Of a stretch of DNA of 8,602 nucleotides, positions 1-5,709 are shown in pieces. The number at the start of each line of letters is the position of its first letter. Within the stretch, counting starts at the first letter, position 1. The stretch lies in the NCBI GenBank assembly GCA_902803185.1, contig CADCOV010000048.1:1-8602 (forward strand), read 5' to 3'. The notes beneath the pieces were generated by a model, which was not told the DNA's origin, ran no database searches, and saw nothing but the letters and a program-made list of their open reading frames with translations. Both the position numbers and the translations under genes were made by a program. This DNA is from an uncultured Eubacteriales bacterium (lineage in GTDB: Bacteria; Bacillota; Clostridia; Peptostreptococcales; Anaerovoracaceae).

Positions 1-23
1 CTTTCAGCATACAATTACTTTAG

Positions 24-52
24 ATTATACAACGAACGCCCCTTCATCGCAA
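24..52 (-). promoter_or_regulatory. Probable sigma-A promoter reading leftward off the window
   Basis: On the minus strand there is a -35 box TTGCGA (47-52), a 17 bp spacer and a perfect -10 box TATAAT (24-29). This lies beyond the terminator of the six-gene operon, so it should start a new transcript running off the left edge. No start codon with a convincing ribosome binding site is visible in the remaining 23 bases. The gene it serves is unknown. Confidence 0.6.
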
Positions 53-100
53 TTATTTGTACGGGTTTTCCCCCTTTTTTCAAAGGTGTTTTTGGATGCG

Positions 101-128
101 AAAAGACCCGCGCGTCGCTGCGCGGGTC
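101..128 (-). terminator. Rho-independent terminator of the six-gene operon
   Basis: A perfect 9 bp GC-rich stem is formed by 105-113 (GACCCGCGC) and 120-128 (GCGCGGGTC) around a 6-base loop. Read on the minus strand it is followed by a short T-run (TCTTTTCG). It starts 26 bases after the stop codon of the ROK gene, the right place to end the operon transcript. The T-run is short, so efficiency is uncertain. Confidence 0.8.
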
Positions 129-153
129 CGAAGGGTTTCCCTTTGTTTTCATT

Positions 154-1245
154 CTATTCCATGCCGAAGATCCGTCTCCGCAGGAAGACCGCCGTCGGGC
201 CGATGTGCTCCACCCGGTCCGCCAGCTCCGTCTCCAGGATCCGCTCCCCGTCCAGGGTGCCGTCCATCTCCAGGCAGGCCCTGAGGAACCGGTCCTTCAG
301 GGCGGTGTCCTTGAAGAACGGCCCGTAGAGGAGGACTTTGTTCGGGGCGCAGACGGTGATGGTGTTCACCAGAGTCCGGGCGAAGAGGTTCAGGGCGTCG
401 TCCGGGACGCAGTCCAGCCCCGCCAGCGCCCGGCTGGAGATCCGGGTCTCCAGGCAGCCCCGCCGGCCGCATGGGCACGGCTTGCCGCCCGGCTCCACGA
501 TCACGTGGCCCAGCTCGCCGGCTCTTCCCCGGCGGCCGTCGTACAGGGCGCCGCGGATGATCAACGCGCAGCCCACGCCCGGCCCCCACTTCACGATGAG
601 CAGGTCATCGTGGGAACGGCCGGCGCCGAAGGTCACCTCCGCCAGGGCGAAGGCGTTGACGTTGTTCTCCACGAGGCAAGGGATGCCCAGCCGCTTCTCC
701 AGGAAGGCCGCGACCGGCACTTCACTGTCCCAGATGCCGTAGGCGTGGGTGCTGACGCCCCGCTCCCGGTCCACCTGTCCCACCACGCCGACGGAGACGC
801 CCAGCGGCGGCTCCTTGAGCCAGCGGGTGAGCTCCTTGCAGACCTCCGCGACCTTGTCCAGGAACCGGAGCGGATCGCTCTTCGGCTCCGTCGACAGCCG
901 GCGGATGGCGGCCTGGCCGCCCACAGGATCGCCGTTCAGGTCATCCAAAGAGATCACCGTCTTCTCCGCCTCGATGTTGACGGAGAGGATGGTGCCGAAG
1001 GCCGGATCGATCTTCAGCATGATCTTGCGGCGGCCCGCTCCCTTGGCGGTGTCGTCGATGCCCGCCTCCTTCAGCAGGCCCTCCTCCAGCAGGTCTCCGC
1101 AGATCTGGGTGACCGAAGCCGGCGTCAGGCCGGTGAGCTCGGCGATCTCCTTGCGGGAGACCTCGCCCTTGGACCGGATGCAGGAGAGCACGGAAGCCCG
1201 GTTCCGGATCCTGACTTTCTCTAAATTGATCCCGGTATTTTTCAT
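154..1245 (-). CDS. ROK-family transcriptional regulator, likely repressor of the sulfoquinovose operon
   Basis: The 363-residue protein has the NagC/XylR layout. A winged helix-turn-helix occupies about residues 10-62 (VSRKEIAELTGLTPASV recognition region). A ROK sugar-binding domain follows from about residue 75. The ROK zinc signature is visible: GELGH with H247, then C257, C259 and C264 in CPCGRRGC. The ROK sugar kinases carry END-N around the catalytic Asp, but this protein reads VENNVNA (193-198), with Asn195 where the Asp would be, so I expect no kinase activity. The start is supported by a GAGG ribosome binding site 6 bases upstream. It is the last gene of the operon, 30 bp after the isomerase, with no separate promoter seen, so it is probably co-transcribed and autoregulated. 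Sulfoquinovose or a pathway intermediate as inducer is inference from context. Confidence 0.9.
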   Translation of the reverse strand: MKNTGINLEKVRIRNRASVLSCIRSKGEVSRKEIAELTGLTPASVTQICGDLLEEGLLKEAGIDDTAKGAGRRKIMLKIDPAFGTILSVNIEAEKTVISLDDLNGDPVGGQAAIRRLSTEPKSDPLRFLDKVAEVCKELTRWLKEPPLGVSVGVVGQVDRERGVSTHAYGIWDSEVPVAAFLEKRLGIPCLVENNVNAFALAEVTFGAGRSHDDLLIVKWGPGVGCALIIRGALYDGRRGRAGELGHVIVEPGGKPCPCGRRGCLETRISSRALAGLDCVPDDALNLFARTLVNTITVCAPNKVLLYGPFFKDTALKDRFLRACLEMDGTLDGERILETELADRVEHIGPTAVFLRRRIFGME

Positions 1246-1275
1246 GTCTTTACCTCATTTTGCCCGTCGGGGGGA

Positions 1276-2619
1276 TCAGGCGCGCACGCAGTCCATGCCG
1301 AGCATGTGCGCCAAAGCTTCCAATTCGTCGGCGATGTCGCCGTAGGCCACCGCGAAGTGAGGTTCCCAGCCCTCGCTCACGCTGCGGCGGATCAGCGCTC
1401 CGGCGTCCGCCTTCGTCTCGACGACGACGGAGGTGCCGTAGAACTGTTTTGGTTTGTCCAGTGCCCTGCCTTCCGCGATGAAGAACCGGAAGCTGCCGTC
1501 GGCGTTCCGGCCGATGCGGAAGATCGTGGCCGTCTCGGAGGCCCGGCATCCGAACTCCAGGGTCGGTCCGATGTGGCGGTTGCAGTGCTCGCCGATCACC
1601 GCCCCCGTATCCTCCCTGGCCAGGGAGCACGGCGCCATACCGCAGTGCCAGAAGGTGACGGTGTTCTCGGCCTCATCCACGGAGACCGGATCCCCGAAGA
1701 AGGCCGGCATGCCGGTCAGCGACCTGCACAGGTACATGGAGAGGGCGCCGTAGGCGTCCGCCTCGCAGGAGGCCGCCACGCCCAGGTCGTTCAGGATGCC
1801 GAGGACCGTGCACACCGGGGTCCCGAAGGCGGTGAAGAAGTCCGGCCAGCAGCGGGACGCCAAAGCCCCGACCCGGTTCTCCTCCACGTATTCCTTATAG
1901 GCCCGGTACAGCCTGGCGAAATCCTTCCGGTTCCGCTCCGGCGTCTCCTGAAGCCCCACGGTCCGCGTCTCCGCGTCCGCCAGATACTCCGCCATCTCCT
2001 CGTCGCTGTAGGCCTTCGCCCGGTCGATCAGCTCTCTGGACTCGATGGACAAAAGCTCCACGCCGAAGTGCTTCAGCAGGTCCAGGTCCAGGGCCCTGCC
2101 GAAGCCGAAGCCCTGCGGGGTGTGGCCCACCGCCGCCAGGCGCAGCCTCTTCATCATGAACTTCGCCTTCGCTGCGCCGATGGTGGCTTCGAGCTTTCTG
2201 CGGGCCGCCTCTTCGGACGGGCTCGCCAGCAGGTACTCAAAGGGCTCGCTGCGGAAGGCTTTGATCGCGTTCGCCGCCGAGAAGGCGCCGGTCAGGGAGT
2301 TCAGCCTGAGCCTGGTCCCGTCGATCACCGGCTCCCGGAGCGTCCAAAGCAGGATCGGGCAGTCGAACTTCGCCAGCACCCGGCTCATGTAGGCGCCGTT
2401 GGCGAAGGTCAGGTTCTGGAACACGATCAGGTCCGGATCCAGCCCCTCCAGGTATTCGTCCAGCAGATCCGCCGTCAAAAGCATCTCCGCCGGCACTTTC
2501 ACGTTGTCCGCGAGGCTCCTGAGCAGCGCTGCGGATCCATCCATCAGCTTCTGCGCGCTCTCCAGATGGAAGGTGCCCACCCCCACCGGGATGTAGGCGA
2601 CTTCAAATTCCTTTTTCAT
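1276..2619 (-). CDS. sftI: Sulfoquinovose isomerase (L-fucose/L-arabinose isomerase fold)
   Basis: This 447-residue protein belongs to the FucI/AraA-like isomerase superfamily, which interconverts aldoses and ketoses using a divalent metal. In the proposed pathway it turns sulfoquinovose into 6-deoxy-6-sulfofructose in the cytoplasm. Likely metal ligands are E286 (in CEADAYGALSM), D310 (in FFGDP) and H421 (in EPHF). The 24-residue distance from E286 to D310 equals that between E337 and D361 of E. coli FucI, as I recall it. At 447 residues it is shorter than FucI (about 590), as expected for the short isomerases found in sulfoglycolysis clusters. It starts 6 bp after the dehydrogenase stop, and its ribosome binding site (TGAGGA) overlaps that stop codon, suggesting translational coupling. 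Substrate assignment rests mainly on the neighbours; fucose or arabinose isomerisation is the alternative. Confidence 0.82.
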   Translation of the reverse strand: MKKEFEVAYIPVGVGTFHLESAQKLMDGSAALLRSLADNVKVPAEMLLTADLLDEYLEGLDPDLIVFQNLTFANGAYMSRVLAKFDCPILLWTLREPVIDGTRLRLNSLTGAFSAANAIKAFRSEPFEYLLASPSEEAARRKLEATIGAAKAKFMMKRLRLAAVGHTPQGFGFGRALDLDLLKHFGVELLSIESRELIDRAKAYSDEEMAEYLADAETRTVGLQETPERNRKDFARLYRAYKEYVEENRVGALASRCWPDFFTAFGTPVCTVLGILNDLGVAASCEADAYGALSMYLCRSLTGMPAFFGDPVSVDEAENTVTFWHCGMAPCSLAREDTGAVIGEHCNRHIGPTLEFGCRASETATIFRIGRNADGSFRFFIAEGRALDKPKQFYGTSVVVETKADAGALIRRSVSEGWEPHFAVAYGDIADELEALAHMLGMDCVRA

Positions 2620-2625
2620 AAGTCC

Positions 2626-3483
2626 TCACTCGCCCCGCACCACTTTGATCGTGGCGCAGAAGTCCTCTTTGCCGTATCCCTTTTCCATGGCTTCGTCGTA
2701 GACCCGGACCGCGTTCTCCTCGCCCGGCATTGCGACGCCGCACTCCTCCGCCAGATTCCTGCAGATGTGGACGTCCTTGTGCATGTTCTCGATGGAGAAG
2801 GCGGTGGTCCAGTCCTCCGCCGCGATCGGCGCCTTCTTGGAATCCAGGTAGAAGTTCTGGCCGCCGCCGTAGCTGATCGCCTCCGCGAAGGTCAGGATGT
2901 CGATGCCGTTGGCCGCCGCCAGGGTGCTGGTCTCGTTGACGCCGTTCTGGATCTGGGAGACCAGGGCGTTGTGGCAGATCTTCATGACCAGGCCCTTGCC
3001 GTTGCCGCCCATGCGGATCACGTTCTCGCCCATGTACAGCAGGATCGGGCGGATCTTCTCGTAGGTGGCCTCGTCGCCGCCCACGTAGATGCCCAGCTTG
3101 CCGGCGATGGCCGCCGGTTTGCTCTTGACCACCGGCGCGTCCGCGAAGGCCGCCCCGGTCTTCTTCACCATCTCCGAGATCTCCACGGAGACGGACGGGT
3201 CGATGGTGCTCATGTCGATGCAGGTCTTGGTCTCGTCCAGCACCGGCAGCAGCTCCTGATAGACCGCTCTGGAATGCTCGCTCTTCGGGACCATGGAGAT
3301 GATCATGTCCGCCTTCTCCGCCACTTCCCGGTTGCTGCCGCAGGCCACGGCGCCCTTGCTCTCCAGCAAAGCCGCCTTCTCCGGCACCACGTCATAGACG
3401 TAGACGGTGTCGTCGTGCTTTTTGATGATGTTCTCGCACATGGATTCTCCCATGATGCCCAGTCCGATGAATCCGATCTTCAT
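2626..3483 (-). CDS. NAD-dependent beta-hydroxyacid dehydrogenase, probable sulfolactaldehyde reductase (YihU-like)
   Basis: This 285-residue protein is of the 3-hydroxyisobutyrate dehydrogenase family. The Rossmann motif GFIGLGIMG is at residues 4-12. Asp31 ends the second strand (VYVYD), which favours NAD(H) over NADP(H). The catalytic Lys is K168 in MKICHN, where H171 replaces the usual first Asn. The substrate loop reads DAPVVKSKPAAIAG (115-128) in place of the GG-rich loop of ordinary hydroxyisobutyrate dehydrogenases. E. coli YihU has DVPVGRTSANAITG there, so K120 sits where YihU has its sulfonate-contacting Arg. The proposed reaction is SLA plus NADH to DHPS, the fermentative end step of sulfoglycolysis. 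A strong AGGAGG site lies upstream, partly formed by the stop codon of the preceding transaldolase. Tartronate semialdehyde or hydroxyisobutyrate activity is the alternative. Confidence 0.85.
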   Translation of the reverse strand: MKIGFIGLGIMGESMCENIIKKHDDTVYVYDVVPEKAALLESKGAVACGSNREVAEKADMIISMVPKSEHSRAVYQELLPVLDETKTCIDMSTIDPSVSVEISEMVKKTGAAFADAPVVKSKPAAIAGKLGIYVGGDEATYEKIRPILLYMGENVIRMGGNGKGLVMKICHNALVSQIQNGVNETSTLAAANGIDILTFAEAISYGGGQNFYLDSKKAPIAAEDWTTAFSIENMHKDVHICRNLAEECGVAMPGEENAVRVYDEAMEKGYGKEDFCATIKVVRGE

Positions 3484-3493
3484 GCCGCACCTC

Positions 3494-4177
3494 CTACTTC
3501 GCCGTGTTGTCCCAGGCGTTGCAGAAGGTCTCGATGCCCTGCCTGGTGTACGGGTGCTTCATGCTGTCCTTGAAGACCTCGAGGCCCGCGGTGACGATGT
3601 CGGCGCCGGCCACGGCGCAGTCCACGATCTGCTTCGGGGTGCGGACCGCGGCGCAGATGATCTCGGTCTTGCCCAGGAAGCCGTAGTTGCTGTAGATGTC
3701 CACGATGTCCTGGATGTACTGGCGGCAGTCCTCGCCGTTGCTCTCCTTCCAGCCGATGAACGGGGAGACGAACTTGCTGCCGTTCTTCGCCGGCAGGATG
3801 GCCTGGGCCGGGGAGAAGATCAGGGTCACGTTGGTGCGGATGCCCTCCTTCTCCAGCTGTCTGGCCGCCGCGACGCCCGCCGGCGTGCAAGGGATCTTGA
3901 TGACGAAGTTCGGGCTGACCGCGCTGATCTTCCTGGCCTCCGCCACCATGTCAGCGGTCTCGGTGAGATGCGGATCGATCTCCACGGAGACCGGGAACTT
4001 CTCGTATCCTTCGAGGCCCTCGGCCCTGCACCAGTCCGCGATGTCCTGAATGGCGGTCATGAACGGCTTGCCGCTCAGCATGATGTGCCGCGGGTTGGTG
4101 GTCACGCCGTCGATCCCGAAGGTCTCGTACGCCTCTTTGATCTCATCCATCTTCGCGCTGTCCAAGAAATATTTCAT
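3494..4177 (-). CDS. sftT: 6-deoxy-6-sulfofructose transaldolase (TalC/FSA-like)
   Basis: This 227-residue single-domain TIM barrel is of the small transaldolase/fructose-6-phosphate aldolase family. The Schiff-base lysine is K94 in FVIKIP, and the TTNP motif is at 26-29. Two positions separate transaldolases from FSA-type aldolases. Where FsaA has Gln59 and Tyr131, this protein has E67 and F140, the transaldolase pair, so I call it a transaldolase. The FsaA phosphate contacts Arg134 and Ser166 correspond to W143 and A177 here, and TTNP is followed by Arg30-His31 rather than Ser-Ile. These changes fit a substrate carrying sulfonate at C6. The proposed reaction is sulfofructose plus glyceraldehyde 3-phosphate to fructose 6-phosphate plus sulfolactaldehyde. 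The start is preceded by AGAAGGAT at good spacing. It lies between permease and reductase, 10 bp from the latter. Confidence 0.85.
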   Translation of the reverse strand: MKYFLDSAKMDEIKEAYETFGIDGVTTNPRHIMLSGKPFMTAIQDIADWCRAEGLEGYEKFPVSVEIDPHLTETADMVAEARKISAVSPNFVIKIPCTPAGVAAARQLEKEGIRTNVTLIFSPAQAILPAKNGSKFVSPFIGWKESNGEDCRQYIQDIVDIYSNYGFLGKTEIICAAVRTPKQIVDCAVAGADIVTAGLEVFKDSMKHPYTRQGIETFCNAWDNTAK

Positions 4178-4196
4178 AACTGTTATCCTTCTTTCC

Positions 4197-4210
4197 GCCC
4201 CTTCCGGGGC
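4197..4210 (-). other. Small GC hairpin with GGAA loop between permease and transaldolase genes
   Basis: In the 49-base gap, the minus strand reads GCCCC-GGAA-GGGGC, a perfect 5 bp stem closed by a GNRA-type tetraloop. There is no T-run after it, so it is not a terminator. It lies just upstream of the transaldolase ribosome binding site. It could stabilise the 3' part of the mRNA or mark a processing point that lets the transaldolase be made in excess of the permease. That role is inference. Confidence 0.4.
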
Positions 4211-4226
4211 TCCTTATTTGACTGTC

Positions 4227-5705
4227 TTATTTGTTGCTCCAGCGGAGCGCGTTGTTCTTGTCCCACAGCTTGTCGTAGGAGAAGCCGGTGACCTTCTCGA
4301 TCACGGCGATCTCCTCCGGCGTCGCGGCGGAATCCTCTTCGCCCTTTCTGCGGGCGATGTCCTTCTTCACGATGTCGAACTCCTTCTTGTTCATCGGGAA
4401 GAGCTTCGCGAAGACCAGGGTCAAAACCATCAAAACCACCGGCGCGAACACGTAGATGTAGGCGATGCCGCTCTGGGTGGAGGCCGCCTGTCTGGCGCCT
4501 TCGCTGGCCAGCACCTCGCTGTAGCCCACCATGGTGAGGAGGACGCCGATGATCGCGGAGGACAGGCCGGTGGCGATCTTGCGGACGAAGGTCGCCATCG
4601 CCGAGCAGGTCGCCGGCCGGTTGATGCCGGTGATGAGCTCGTCCACGTCCGCCATATCCGCCAGGATCGCGTAGATGGTGACGGAGGAGGCCGACATGCC
4701 CAGGCCGATGATGAAGCTCAGGGCCAGGATGATGAAGAAGTTCACGCCCTCATGGGAGAAGAACAGCAGGGCGATGGTCGCGGCGATCCGGACCGGGAAT
4801 CCCACCAGGACCGGGAACTTTTTGCTGGTCTTCGCCATGATCGGGGCGAACAGGATCGTGCCGATGAACTGGGACAGCAGGATCACGCCCATCAGGTAGG
4901 TGAACCGGCCGCCGCCGTAGGCGTTCAGCACGTCGTCCACGTAGTAGACCGCCAGGCCCGTCACAAAGTCCGCCGCCCCCTGTCCGCAGAGGAAGATGGC
5001 GATGAACAGGCGGAAGGCCCTGCTCTTGTACACCGTGAAGGACTGGGTGAAGCTCTCCTTGAAGCTGATCCTGATCACCGGCTTTTCCTTCTCCCAGGTG
5101 CCGGCGAAGGTGATCAGGATGGTGATCAGGAAGATCACGCCGAAGATCAAAGCCACGGTCAGGTACTGGCCCGCGTTGGTGTTGTCTTTGATCAGGAGGG
5201 TCGGGATCAGGCCCGCCAGGATGGCGCCGAAGGTGGAGAAGATCATTCTCACGGAGGAGAAGCTGCCTCTCACCTGGTAGTCCTCGACCATGTCAGGCAG
5301 CAGGCCGTTGTACGGCACCATGACGATGGTGAAGCCCGTGGAGAACAGCATGTACATGCCCGCGTAGAAGATGTACTTGCCCGCCATGCCGCTGCCCGGG
5401 AAGGCCACCCACATCAGGATGAAGGTGATGGCGCTGATGACGCTGCCGATCAGGATGTAGAACCGCTTCGGGCCGAACCGGGACCTGGTGCGGTCCGCGA
5501 TGTTGCCCATGATCGGGTCCGTCACCGCGTCCCAGACCTTGCCGATGAGCGGGATGGTGCCCGCCAGCGCCGGCGGCATGCCAAGCGCTTTGGTCAGAAA
5601 GACGGTAAAGAACGTGCTGATGATGACGAACGCGCCGCCGCCGTAGATGTCAGCAGCGCCGTAGGCGCACTTCGCGCCGAAGGTGTTTCTCGGTTTTCCG
5701 TTCAT
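4227..5705 (-). CDS. GPH-family (MelB/YihO-like) MFS symporter, probable sulfoquinovose importer
   Basis: This 492-residue membrane protein has about 12 hydrophobic segments and a charged C-terminal tail, the size usual for glycoside-pentoside-hexuronide cation symporters. The family signature is clear at residues 58-67 (WDAVTDPIMG), followed by ADRTRSRFGPKRF and a hydrophobic helix. D59 and D63 match the cation-binding Asp55 and Asp59 of MelB, so Na+ or H+ coupling is likely. E. coli YihO, the sulfoquinovose importer, belongs to the same family. The gene begins 4 bp after the glycosidase stop codon, with only a weak site (GAGGTAGG) that runs through that stop, so it is probably translationally coupled. 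Substrate (free SQ or its glycerol glycoside) is inferred from context; the glycosidase has no signal peptide, so intact glycosides are likely taken up. Confidence 0.87.
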   Translation of the reverse strand: MNGKPRNTFGAKCAYGAADIYGGGAFVIISTFFTVFLTKALGMPPALAGTIPLIGKVWDAVTDPIMGNIADRTRSRFGPKRFYILIGSVISAITFILMWVAFPGSGMAGKYIFYAGMYMLFSTGFTIVMVPYNGLLPDMVEDYQVRGSFSSVRMIFSTFGAILAGLIPTLLIKDNTNAGQYLTVALIFGVIFLITILITFAGTWEKEKPVIRISFKESFTQSFTVYKSRAFRLFIAIFLCGQGAADFVTGLAVYYVDDVLNAYGGGRFTYLMGVILLSQFIGTILFAPIMAKTSKKFPVLVGFPVRIAATIALLFFSHEGVNFFIILALSFIIGLGMSASSVTIYAILADMADVDELITGINRPATCSAMATFVRKIATGLSSAIIGVLLTMVGYSEVLASEGARQAASTQSGIAYIYVFAPVVLMVLTLVFAKLFPMNKKEFDIVKKDIARRKGEEDSAATPEEIAVIEKVTGFSYDKLWDKNNALRWSNK

Positions 5706-5709
5706 GATC

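Noticed and set aside
154..1245. ROK sugar kinase, which would suggest a kinase-dependent sulfo-EMP route
   Set aside because: It has an N-terminal winged helix-turn-helix, and the catalytic Asp of ROK kinases is Asn195.
1306..3573. A 755-codon open frame on the plus strand
   Set aside because: It lies wholly antisense to the isomerase and reductase genes, has Arg/His/Asp/Val-rich low-complexity composition typical of the complement of GC-rich codons, and has no domain I recognise.
3494..4177. Fructose-6-phosphate aldolase instead of transaldolase
   Set aside because: The diagnostic FSA residues Gln59 and Tyr131 are Glu67 and Phe140 here, the transaldolase pair, and the operon context supports sulfofructose transaldolase.
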